Shown: piece by piece, positions 28,591-36,494 of the stretch
Position numbering within the stretch: position 1 is the stretch's first letter
Layout: each line of letters starts with the position of its first letter
Source of the DNA: Cyanophora paradoxa
Lineage: Eukaryota > Glaucocystophyceae > Cyanophorales > Cyanophoraceae
DNA length: 64,000 nt
NCBI GenBank assembly: GCA_004431415.1
Contig: QPMI01000161.1
Coordinates: 62,001 to 126,000, forward strand
Direction of reading: 5' to 3'
The notes under the pieces: model-generated
Told to the model about the DNA's origin: nothing
The model's database searches: none
What the model saw: the letters and a program-made list of their open reading frames with translations, nothing else
Position numbers and translations under genes: made by a program

Positions 28591-29817
28591 TTAAAAGTTG
28601 GAAACTTTCAGTGTCGAAATGTTATAGCCATTGAGAACCATGACATTGTGACGGAGCGCGAAAATGTCGACCTGAACCGGTGCAGCATCAGTGCAACCAG
28701 AAACGGTCAGATCCATATACGAACTCGAACTATTGAAGAAGTCCTGATAACCCATGACTGAATTATGGAGCGAATCCTTACCATTCTTGCTGAGAACAAC
28801 ACCATAGACACATCCACTCTCGAAACCAAAACCAGCATTGCCTACGGTTGCACCTTTGTAATGCGATGGGATATGGTTAGCAGCAGAAAGGAAACCAGAT
28901 ATGGGTTTATTAGAGATTTCAAGCGATCGGTTGTTGTGGAAAATTTGGAACTCATCGATTTTCACAGCAGATCCAACACCGTAGAAATCGGAATGAGTGT
29001 ATTTGTCCAGCTTGTTAACGTCACGAACAGTCATAAGGATTGAATGCACCAGACCGGAAACGTTAGCCAGTGTAACCTCGACCGCCTCGCCAGAATCGGC
29101 AGTTTTAAGTGATCGGGTCTTTTTGTGGATGACTTCCGTAATTGGAATGCGAATACCTCCCTGTTCATTCGCCATTTTAAGGAGAGTCTCAGCCTCCGCA
29201 GAAGCAATGTTAACGAATTGACAGATTAGCCCGCAATCACTCACGGTAACAGTTCCACCAGCAGGAACGTTAACTACCGCAGCCTCGCGAAAATCTACCT
29301 CGATGGTGGGCATATCCGCAAGAACGCAAAGGGGGAAATATGCATCGTCCCAGAAAGCAGCCGGAATTTTAACTACATATTCAGTCGACTTGTCGGTAGA
29401 TTCACGGGTAGCTTCCGCTCCGAGACCAAGGGACATATACATAGCGCTCAGTCCCGATACATCATTATCGATCAGAGTGTTTACAGTGATCCAATCGCCA
29501 GGGATGATATACTTGAACCCACCATGGACAAAACGAACCTCTTTAATGAAAGAAGAACCACCATTGGGAAGATCACAAGCAACACCACCACCGGTAGTAA
29601 CCTTAAAGTAAAGCGAAACGCCACTAAGCAGTTGCTTGCGTGGTAGATCAAAGTAAGCGGTCGTCTTAAACCCGAAAGTGTTACCGCGTGGGCGAACCTG
29701 TTCAAGGAACGGCTTATACTTGGGGTTGGTTCCAATTTGGAGACCGGGAGATAGGTAAATTTGATCCGATCCGGGAGTAACGAGGAGTTCTTTAAGGGTC
29801 GTTCCAGTAAGCGCCAT
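28591..29817 (-). CDS. Double-jelly-roll major capsid protein
   Basis: Forms the icosahedral shell. 408 residues, ATG at 29817. Recognised from features of the double-jelly-roll fold shared with NCLDV, virophage and PLV capsids. Near residue 160 is KIPAAFWDDAYFPLCVLADM followed by PTIEVDFREA, equivalent to the 'lPf.f.....alPlial.y.ev.i' strand that closes the first jelly roll. The C-terminus VDIFALRHNVMVLNGYNIST with LKVSNF corresponds to the 'vya.nyNvlri..G...l.ysn' ending of the family. The sequence is rich in beta-prone and Gly/Asn-loop segments with few charges, as expected. It is shorter than many polinton capsids (often above 500 residues), but both halves look complete. Divergent from the minor capsid gene across 52 bases. 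Confidence 0.85.
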   Translation of the reverse strand: MALTGTTLKELLVTPGSDQIYLSPGLQIGTNPKYKPFLEQVRPRGNTFGFKTTAYFDLPRKQLLSGVSLYFKVTTGGGVACDLPNGGSSFIKEVRFVHGGFKYIIPGDWITVNTLIDNDVSGLSAMYMSLGLGAEATRESTDKSTEYVVKIPAAFWDDAYFPLCVLADMPTIEVDFREAAVVNVPAGGTVTVSDCGLICQFVNIASAEAETLLKMANEQGGIRIPITEVIHKKTRSLKTADSGEAVEVTLANVSGLVHSILMTVRDVNKLDKYTHSDFYGVGSAVKIDEFQIFHNNRSLEISNKPISGFLSAANHIPSHYKGATVGNAGFGFESGCVYGVVLSKNGKDSLHNSVMGYQDFFNSSSSYMDLTVSGCTDAAPVQVDIFALRHNVMVLNGYNISTLKVSNF

Positions 29818-29869
29818 GTCTTATGTTTAAAATACGAAAAGAAATTTTTAAATTACATTATTAAACAGA
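29818..29869. promoter_or_regulatory. Divergent promoter region between the two capsid genes
   Basis: A 52-base, A/T-dominated gap with AAATTTTTAAATT-like sequence separates the start codons of the major (-) and minor (+) capsid genes. Both must be driven from here, so it is a natural bidirectional structural-gene promoter. The CAAAAAATGAC motif is absent. Confidence 0.5.
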
Positions 29870-30775
29870 ATGACGCGTTACTATCTTAATATTGATTCCC
29901 GGGATCGGGATGATGGAACCCCTACAAACTATTCTTATAAACTTCCCCATGCAATCCAAAATGTTAAAGCATGCCGTGTTACCAATTTCGAAATGTTTAA
30001 TAACATTTACAATCTCAGCGAAAACGGAGCGCTTGTAACATCCACACGCGATGGACAAGGAGTAACCAAAACGAAAAACAACGTGATTTCGAAAGGGACT
30101 TACACAGCGGATAGTTTGGTGAATTATCTAAATGCTCTTCTGATATCTCAGGTCTACGGTGCAGCAGGGACTACATACACCCGTCATTTCAATGTGTCTT
30201 ATGATCCAATAACAATGAAACTAAGGATTATTGGTGAAGTAGCATTTACCATACGTTTCGGTAGCATGATTTTAGCCAATTTCCTCGGTTTCCCGGATCC
30301 ATCACTAAATGGCTCGGCGGGTGTAGGTTATCCATCTACTCCTCTCGATTCACCACAGCAAGTAGGTGCTTATACTTATAATCACTATCTCGACAGTGTC
30401 ATACCGCTCGACCTTCTGTTTAATTCTTACATCCTTCTACATGTCGATCCACTCAAAGGTAATTACGTAAGCAAGAATACCAGCGACGATAAAGCGTTAG
30501 CTAAAATTGAAATTGACCAGACGGTAGGTAGTCTCCTAAAATACGATTCTACCAATAACTCTATGATCATCCATGAGCAAAACGGATTAGTGGAAGTTGA
30601 GACGCTTAAAGTGCGTTTGACGTATTGGAATGGTAACGAAACGGACATTACCACGGATTGGTCAATGACTCTCGAACTGATCACCGAAGATGAAAAGGAT
30701 CTTACGAAAGCAGCATTGAAAAACGTTATAAGGGATTTGGAAAATGTCTATTTACCGTTTGGTCGTAATATGTAA
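29870..30775 (+). CDS. Penton-like minor capsid protein
   Basis: 301 residues, ATG at 29870. The N-terminus MTRYYLNIDSRDRDDGTPTN followed by YSYKLP is the signature opening of minor capsid proteins in PLVs, virophages and several NCLDVs ('ID S.DRd......f...l'), which form vertex pentons through a single jelly roll. The rest alternates short beta-prone segments (KLRIIGEVAFTIRFGSMILA) with loops. It ends in a helical charged tail (EDEKDLTKAALKNVIRDLEN). Pairing with the major capsid gene in divergent orientation supports the role. No frameshift or internal stop. Confidence 0.8.
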   Translation: MTRYYLNIDSRDRDDGTPTNYSYKLPHAIQNVKACRVTNFEMFNNIYNLSENGALVTSTRDGQGVTKTKNNVISKGTYTADSLVNYLNALLISQVYGAAGTTYTRHFNVSYDPITMKLRIIGEVAFTIRFGSMILANFLGFPDPSLNGSAGVGYPSTPLDSPQQVGAYTYNHYLDSVIPLDLLFNSYILLHVDPLKGNYVSKNTSDDKALAKIEIDQTVGSLLKYDSTNNSMIIHEQNGLVEVETLKVRLTYWNGNETDITTDWSMTLELITEDEKDLTKAALKNVIRDLENVYLPFGRNM

Positions 30776-30807
30776 TTTTGCGTTATATTTTTGTCTTGTT
30801 ATTTCAA

Positions 30808-31584
30808 ATGGCTCGTAAGACACAACCGAAGAGCGGCTCGCAAGCGAGCCTTGGCTCGCGCCTTTTCTTAGCGAAACCCGTCGAACAAGCGGAACCGGAA
30901 CGGAAGCATTACAAGAAATCGAAAGGAACCGCAGCATACGGAACCGCTGATATCGAAAAGAATATTAATAATACGATTAATTCCAGTGCTGTGGCGCCAG
31001 TAGACGACATTAACGATGGTAACGCCTTAGTTGAGCAAGTGCCGCTAAACCGTATGCCGGGTGCAAAGCGTGGGATTAAGAAAGGACAATTTAAGAGCGC
31101 GACAATCGATAAGGTCGATAAAAAGTCGACTCTTCTTAAACTCCTCGATGGTGGCGAGCGTCTGTATTCCACATATTCGGAAAAAGACCACCGTAACCGT
31201 TACTTTATCAGAGCAACTACCGGTGGACTGAAAACGATCACATACAAACACGCTAAAAGTCTCATTGAGGGAATCGCCGATGAGACGCAGAAAGAGAAGA
31301 AGATAACGGAGCAACCGATAACCAAAGAGAAGGTAGACAAGAAACCCGATGTTACGTTTGATGTCCTTCCCGATCCAATCAAAGAGGAGAAACACACACC
31401 GACGGAATTAATCGCTAAGACGATCGATTACCAAGAATCCAATAAAACGGATTTGCCGGTGTTAAATAAATCAATCTTGCGGGTTGCTACATCGCAATCT
31501 GACCCGCTTAACTCCATTCCCAATGCGGCGCCCATGCTTTCCGGATTCGCTAAATTGGGTCTCCGTCCCGGTTACAGGCGTTAA
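30808..31584 (+). CDS. Basic hypothetical protein downstream of minor capsid (258 aa)
   Basis: Function unknown. I start it at the ATG at 30808, because upstream in-frame codons before it are non-ATG. The N-terminus is basic and Ser/Gln-rich (MARKTQPKSGSQASLGSRLF). The middle is charged and Lys-rich. A compact segment RYFIRATTGGLKTITYKHAK follows LLKLLDGGERLYSTYSEKDH. The C-terminus (ILRVATSQSDPLNSIPNAAP followed by MLSGFAKLGLRPGYRR) is the least charged part. Position directly after the penton gene, 32 bases downstream of its stop, and high basic content suggest a structural or DNA-binding virion protein. I found no Cys-His-Asp triad, so it is not an obvious maturation protease. Confidence 0.6.
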   Translation: MARKTQPKSGSQASLGSRLFLAKPVEQAEPERKHYKKSKGTAAYGTADIEKNINNTINSSAVAPVDDINDGNALVEQVPLNRMPGAKRGIKKGQFKSATIDKVDKKSTLLKLLDGGERLYSTYSEKDHRNRYFIRATTGGLKTITYKHAKSLIEGIADETQKEKKITEQPITKEKVDKKPDVTFDVLPDPIKEEKHTPTELIAKTIDYQESNKTDLPVLNKSILRVATSQSDPLNSIPNAAPMLSGFAKLGLRPGYRR

Positions 31585-31911
31585 GCATCATTCTTACTTT
31601 AAAATTTTCTTTTCAAAGAATAGCGTTAAACATCCATCTCCGAATTTTAGCGCTCACGTTTACTTATTTTTATAAGTGGCGTTGTAGAGAAGTTGTGATA
31701 TCCATGTATCACGCTTTTTAATCACCTGTTCTACGGGGTTCAATCGTAGAATCGAGGAAGCGAAGCCTTTCGACTTATTTTTCCGGCATCTTCTTATTAT
31801 CGATGCGCAAAAAATGACAGCGTTTTAAAAAACTGATCGACATGTTATATACACGATAAGAAAAGGACTTAAAGATTTCTTGCTATATATCAGAAGAGGA
31901 ACAGCAAGAGA
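31585..31911. other. Element intergenic region
   Basis: 327 bases with no supported gene. Holds one copy of the candidate promoter motif (31808-31820) 91 bases before the next ATG and AT-rich sequence after it. The left half may be the 3' UTR of the preceding gene. Confidence 0.5.
31808..31820 (+). promoter_or_regulatory. Candidate element promoter motif CAAAAAATGACAG
   Basis: Intergenic copy of the CAAAAAATGAC core, upstream of the small gene at 31912. It is followed by GCGTTTTAAAA, similar to GCTTTAAAAC after the copy at 26736. Confidence 0.55.
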
Positions 31912-32166
31912 ATGCCGCTAAGCGAATCTCAGAAACGCGCGATTTATCGCTACCGCAGCACAGAAAAGGGTATGTTAGCGCTTGCGCGATTCAATGAAAA
32001 GCGCAATGTTAAGTGGAGTGAATTGTATAATAACGATGACGCATTTAGACAGAAACACATAGCAACGTCATGCAAGGCGCAGTATGTAAATAACACGATT
32101 CTATACATTAAGTATCTATTCGACGTCCCGCGAACTAATCGTGGTCGCCCATCAATTCATTGTTAA
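31912..32166 (+). CDS. Small basic hypothetical protein (84 aa)
   Basis: ATG at 31912, stop at 32164-32166. The sequence starts MPLSESQKRAIYRYRSTEKG and is basic and helical throughout, ending VPRTNRGRPSIHC. The repeated Lys/Arg/Tyr pattern suggests nucleic-acid binding, and the opening (SQKRAIYRYRS) recalls small helix-turn-helix proteins of other elements, but I cannot assign a family. It is preceded by the candidate promoter motif, which supports it being expressed. Confidence 0.6.
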   Translation: MPLSESQKRAIYRYRSTEKGMLALARFNEKRNVKWSELYNNDDAFRQKHIATSCKAQYVNNTILYIKYLFDVPRTNRGRPSIHC

Positions 32167-32336
32167 TCCTTTTTTCCCGGCGCGATCGCTGAGGAAGACA
32201 GGCGCAACCGCGCTTAAAACAATACACTGTTTGAGTTATTTTTAAGACCATCGAATGGTGGTCGACCCTTTTGTTATTTTTATTAAACCCTCAAAGTCGC
32301 ATGCACTAATCGATTTTGCGGATTTTGCGGTGGCGC

Positions 32337-32349
32337 CAAAAAATGACGC
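32337..32349 (+). promoter_or_regulatory. Candidate element promoter motif CAAAAAATGACGC
   Basis: Intergenic copy identical over 13 bases to the one at 26736. Located 60 bases before the replicase ATG at 32410, in a 243-base gene-free stretch (32167-32409) where nothing else was recognised. Confidence 0.6.
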
Positions 32350-32409
32350 AATGTATGAAAAGCACTTAAAGAAATAAAATATAGTGTATATAATAAGAAC
32401 GCCTATAAG

Positions 32410-35400
32410 ATGTTTTCATTTGCAACAGTGAAGAATATCATCGGATCTGTGGTAGAGTCCATTAGCAATCTACCCGGTATTCGCAGCATCCCGTTTATCG
32501 GTAATGCAATTAAGCGAATCGCTAATGATCGTTTCGAAAGAGTCGTAAAGGAACTCGAAGCAAGGAAGAGTGAGAAGAAGGAGAAGACTAAGGAGGAAAT
32601 CCGCGAAGAGCGGAAGAAGCGCAAGCAGGAGAAGAAGGAGAAGCGCGCACTGAGAACGATTAAGAACATTCAGAAGCAAGAAGGGAAGAAGTTCAAGGGA
32701 AAGGTAAGGCGTCTCATTCGTCGTATTGAAGCAGAAAATGGCGAAACTGTTTCGGTTCATGTAAGATTCTATACACTTCCCGATGATATCGATAATCTAC
32801 CACAGGGCTATGATGTTATCTTACACAAAGACACGCCTTACGTTGAGACACAGAAGAGCGGAAAGAGGGCATTAATTATGACTTGCCCGAAAGACGTATT
32901 GATTGCAAGACTTACCGAAGTCGAAGACGAATTTAATAACTTTCTTGCCGTTTGGTCGCTCGATACTATCGCCGCTTTCCTTCTTAATATCGCTGATCGT
33001 AACGCAAATAACAGGGATTACAATTATGTGCGAATTTTCGCTTACCCACAACTCCGTGAGTCTCCTATTTCATATCCCGATGTTATGACAATTGAGGAAA
33101 TTGTAGTAAGTGACAATACCACTGTATACCCTCTGAATGAAAGAGCGCTTAGAGACGGAGAGGCGCCTAAGATCGTTTCGCGTTTCATCAAATATTCACT
33201 TAATGGTGGCGCAAAATCTGTATTGGATCAGATTAAACCCGATGGGTCACTTATCATCAAGGATTGCTTAATAGAGGCGCTACATCAGGTCATTGTGAAA
33301 TCTTTCGAATATGCCCACAGTATCAGCAAATACAAGAAGGTTAAGTATTCGAAGGAATGGCTTTATGAGCAGATCAAAGGACACGCGCCTACTGACACAT
33401 CCGATTGGGGGACGTCCTTTAACGAAATACTACCATTCTTGCAAAAGTGGCGCATCCGCTTTATCGCAATCGGAAAAGACGACAAGGTTATACATTCTCT
33501 GTGTTACAAACCTACCCGGACAAATTCACACCTTGTCCCGGCAAGCGTTTACGTTCAGATCTCTAACGATCACGTGTATGTGTTGAATAAAGACCTTAGT
33601 AAACTTGTGCGATCTTTCAATGGAACAGCGGCGCGCGAAACAAAAGCGGTGGGTTCATCGTCGTTAAAATACAAGATCAAAACACAGTTTAACGATATCA
33701 GCTATCCGGCATACTCTGAGGAAGAAATAGTGGAGATTGTTAAACGTGAGAAGGAAAACGCAACCTCAAAAATCACGATCACTTACAGTAAACCGTTATT
33801 CGAATTGTTGGGAAGTTTCAGAAGAGCAAACCACGAAGTTAACGCGACTATTTCCGATGAAGGTATAGTTAGCTACATCCATTACAAGATCGAAGACAAA
33901 GATGTAGTTATACTACCGCCAGGCAATATGGTGAATATGGATGATGTCGACGTTAACCTTAGGGATGAAGAACACCGAAAACTCTTTAACGAAATGTCGC
34001 AGATGCTAAACCGTGCGCTCATTAACAAACATGTTAAGAGCAAATACAACCCGGAGACATTCGCCGCATTCACGAAAGGACAACAGAGCGCATTAAATGG
34101 GTTTTTCGTGACTTCTAACGCTGAATTGCGGGAATTGTTTGAAGGTGTTATGTGTGGCGCGATCGATACGTATAAATTGGATATCTCCAAAGCATACACA
34201 CATATTGTATCGAAACTCATCAAAAACTTCCCGGTTTTCAGCTCATTCGATCGATTCGAAAAGGTTGTGGTAACGTGTAGCGATGATATCGAAGCGGACG
34301 CCTTCTATTCAGTGAAAGTAAGAGCGAAACACTTTACGGTAAATCGTAAAGACCAATTGATTAACAACATGTCGCCATACAAACGTATCCTTGTAGACTC
34401 AAAATACAACCTTCTGTATGGTGGCGTGTTGAAAGAGTTCTACGATGACATCCGCGACGACGTGATTATAGAAGCAGTGGTAAGACCATACCGGGTTGTT
34501 AAAAACGTCACATTGCAGGCTTTCAAGCAGTTGTTTGCGTCTAACCTTTCGATCAAGGAAAAGAAGGATATCAGTAATCACAATATCGGGAAGTTTGGTA
34601 AGAAATCCCAGCAAAAAGTGCAAACAACGATATTCTTTAACAAGAACGACGCGCTTAACTTTGTCCGAGAGAACGGCGGTAAACTGAGATCGCTAAATTT
34701 CGATTCAAAGAAGCCGAAGCGGACGACTGTAAGGAATGAGGCAAAGACGGAGACACCGATGTTATGGTATGTAAACCAGCTCGGAGAAGAGAAGACGCTT
34801 ATAGATGGTTTCCTACCTATCCAGTGTCAGATTTACAGTATCATGCGTGGGGTCATGTATAAACTGTCTAAGGATCTATTGGCTAATGGTGTTGGAGTTC
34901 TACGCATCAGAACCGATGAGTTTCTTATAGACAAGCCATACCCATTTGAGCCGTTTGACCGCGACCTTTTCGAAAACACCGGAAAGTATGACGTGAAACC
35001 GTTTAATGTTACTCCGATTATATCACAGGAGTCAAAGAAGAAGCGGAATAATGCTAATGGGTGGATCACATTCGACAGACTGAGACAACGCGACGAGAGG
35101 TTTATTACGGTCGAGAAGGTGAATCATAAGGTGTTCAAGTTTAAGGATGAATACAACGTGGAAGCCATCGTGAATGCTATGGACGGAAAGGGTAACGTGA
35201 TTATTCGCGGTGTCAAACCCGGGACAGGTAAGACCACGTTAGCGAAGGCGATGACACGGAAGTATGGTAAAAACTGTCTTTTCATTGCGCCGACTAACAT
35301 TCGATGCAAGCAGCTACGCATGGAATTGAAAAAGGAGTGGAGCGAAGTTGACATGGTCGATGTGAAGACTATCTACAAGTCACTACATCTGAATATCGAC

Positions 35401-35991
35401 CCCGAGAAGATGAATGACAACGTAGGTAAACAGGTTACCGATTTATCCAAGTATCAATGCTTTGTAATCGATGAGGTTTACCAGTTCCAGATTCGCGAAT
35501 TGGAGGCGTTGAGAGACATTATGACTATCCATTTTCCGGATAAGTTATACATCGTTACGGGTGACCCATTCCAGATTCCACCGATTCAATTTATCGATAT
35601 CGACCATCGCGACTACTACAACAAGATCTTTGACCGGTTGTTTAAGAATGAGGTTTACCTACAAGTCGGAAAGCGACACAAAGACCCCGAAGATCAGGTT
35701 AAAATAGATCAATTGAAACATGATCTATTCGTTACAAAAATGCGTGTTCCGGAGGCAGCGGCGCGGTTGGGTCTTGCAGTTGTGAATGAAATGGAAAAAG
35801 GCGACATTTCCATAGTTCAATCTAACCGCAAGTCCGCGCAAGTGAATAATGAAATGCACAGGATGCTTTACGGTGTTGACATGGTTTATAAGGAAGGCGT
35901 GCATTTGATTGCAAAGTATCAAATCACAACAAATGAGGGTATCATTTATCGCGGATTTGAATATGAAGTACCGAAAAGGTTCTTACGCTAA
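32410..35991 (+). CDS. Replicase: family-B-like polymerase palm fused to SF1 helicase (frame broken at C-terminus)
   Basis: Probably copies the element DNA. ATG at 32410; 1193 residues to the first stop. The N-terminal ~100 residues are a Lys/Glu-rich helix. Residues 100-550 are unassigned. A polymerase palm is indicated by motif A LDISKAY (D591), motif B-like KKDISNHNIGKFGKK (718-732; the 'N...GK.G' pattern) and motif C RTD (D836, in LRIRTDEFLI). The order and spacing suit a very divergent family-B enzyme, with the usual DTD weakened to RTD. The SF1 helicase follows: GTGKT Walker A (938-942), CFVIDEVYQF Walker B (D1021-E1022) and VTGDPFQIPPI motif III (near 1052). Helicase motifs V and VI are missing before the stop and appear in the next feature in the -1 frame. 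No 3'-5' exonuclease motif was recognised. Confidence 0.75.
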   Translation: MFSFATVKNIIGSVVESISNLPGIRSIPFIGNAIKRIANDRFERVVKELEARKSEKKEKTKEEIREERKKRKQEKKEKRALRTIKNIQKQEGKKFKGKVRRLIRRIEAENGETVSVHVRFYTLPDDIDNLPQGYDVILHKDTPYVETQKSGKRALIMTCPKDVLIARLTEVEDEFNNFLAVWSLDTIAAFLLNIADRNANNRDYNYVRIFAYPQLRESPISYPDVMTIEEIVVSDNTTVYPLNERALRDGEAPKIVSRFIKYSLNGGAKSVLDQIKPDGSLIIKDCLIEALHQVIVKSFEYAHSISKYKKVKYSKEWLYEQIKGHAPTDTSDWGTSFNEILPFLQKWRIRFIAIGKDDKVIHSLCYKPTRTNSHLVPASVYVQISNDHVYVLNKDLSKLVRSFNGTAARETKAVGSSSLKYKIKTQFNDISYPAYSEEEIVEIVKREKENATSKITITYSKPLFELLGSFRRANHEVNATISDEGIVSYIHYKIEDKDVVILPPGNMVNMDDVDVNLRDEEHRKLFNEMSQMLNRALINKHVKSKYNPETFAAFTKGQQSALNGFFVTSNAELRELFEGVMCGAIDTYKLDISKAYTHIVSKLIKNFPVFSSFDRFEKVVVTCSDDIEADAFYSVKVRAKHFTVNRKDQLINNMSPYKRILVDSKYNLLYGGVLKEFYDDIRDDVIIEAVVRPYRVVKNVTLQAFKQLFASNLSIKEKKDISNHNIGKFGKKSQQKVQTTIFFNKNDALNFVRENGGKLRSLNFDSKKPKRTTVRNEAKTETPMLWYVNQLGEEKTLIDGFLPIQCQIYSIMRGVMYKLSKDLLANGVGVLRIRTDEFLIDKPYPFEPFDRDLFENTGKYDVKPFNVTPIISQESKKKRNNANGWITFDRLRQRDERFITVEKVNHKVFKFKDEYNVEAIVNAMDGKGNVIIRGVKPGTGKTTLAKAMTRKYGKNCLFIAPTNIRCKQLRMELKKEWSEVDMVDVKTIYKSLHLNIDPEKMNDNVGKQVTDLSKYQCFVIDEVYQFQIRELEALRDIMTIHFPDKLYIVTGDPFQIPPIQFIDIDHRDYYNKIFDRLFKNEVYLQVGKRHKDPEDQVKIDQLKHDLFVTKMRVPEAAARLGLAVVNEMEKGDISIVQSNRKSAQVNNEMHRMLYGVDMVYKEGVHLIAKYQITTNEGIIYRGFEYEVPKRFLR

Positions 35992-36494
35992 AAGACATCG
36001 ACAGCGAAGAAATCTATAATGCGAAGCCCGAAGACATCAAATATTTCGCATTATCGCATGGTTTCACTTGTTACAGCATTCAAGGTGACACTATCAGAGA
36101 TAAGCGGGTAGTTGTGTATCAGATGACCTCGCCATACATGACCGCTGAGAGTTTCTATGTTGCAGTTACGCGAACCGAAAGACTTTCTGACACTGTTATT
36201 TTCGTAGATGAGGACGAAAGACGGAGAGTGGGTATGGAGAAGGCAGAGTTTGCCGTTAAAATCAGATCACACAAGGCAGAAGACAAGAAGTGTAACCGTG
36301 AGTTTGACGCAGCAGATTACGTCGATTGGGAATGGAAGGGTTACCGCTTTGGTAAGCAGCATGGACGCTGTGGAAGGTGTGGCGATATTATGGATCCGGA
36401 AGATGCAACAGTAGACCGTTACAACAACGCAATCGCCCACATTAAGCCGAACTGTTTCTTATCTCATAATAGGTGTAATTGTGCAGCGCAGTAA
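35967..36494 (+). pseudogene. Displaced C-terminus of the replicase helicase plus zinc/HNH-like tail
   Basis: Continues the replicase in the -1 frame. The last upstream stop in this frame is at 35964-35966, and the replicase frame ends at 35989-35991, so the shift lies in 35967-35991, where GAAAAGG occurs. The frame encodes FTCYSIQGDTI (SF1 motif V) and ESFYVAVTRTERL (motif VI with its arginine), then KGYRFGKQHGRCGRCGDIM and ATVDRYNNAIAHIKPNC followed by HNRCN. That end resembles an HNH or treble-clef zinc module. There is no ATG before 36123, so on its own it would be an incomplete protein. It could be a real frameshift mutation, a sequencing error in an A-run, or a programmed shift. The heptamer is not a canonical slippery site. 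Confidence 0.75.

Noticed and set aside
28765-29735. Plus-strand open frames opposite the major capsid gene
   Set aside because: They lack motifs and are antisense shadows of the capsid reading frame.
35967-35991. Canonical -1 ribosomal slippery heptamer in the replicase
   Set aside because: The local sequence GAAAAGG does not satisfy X-XXY-YYZ in the right phase, so I report a frameshift, not a programmed site.
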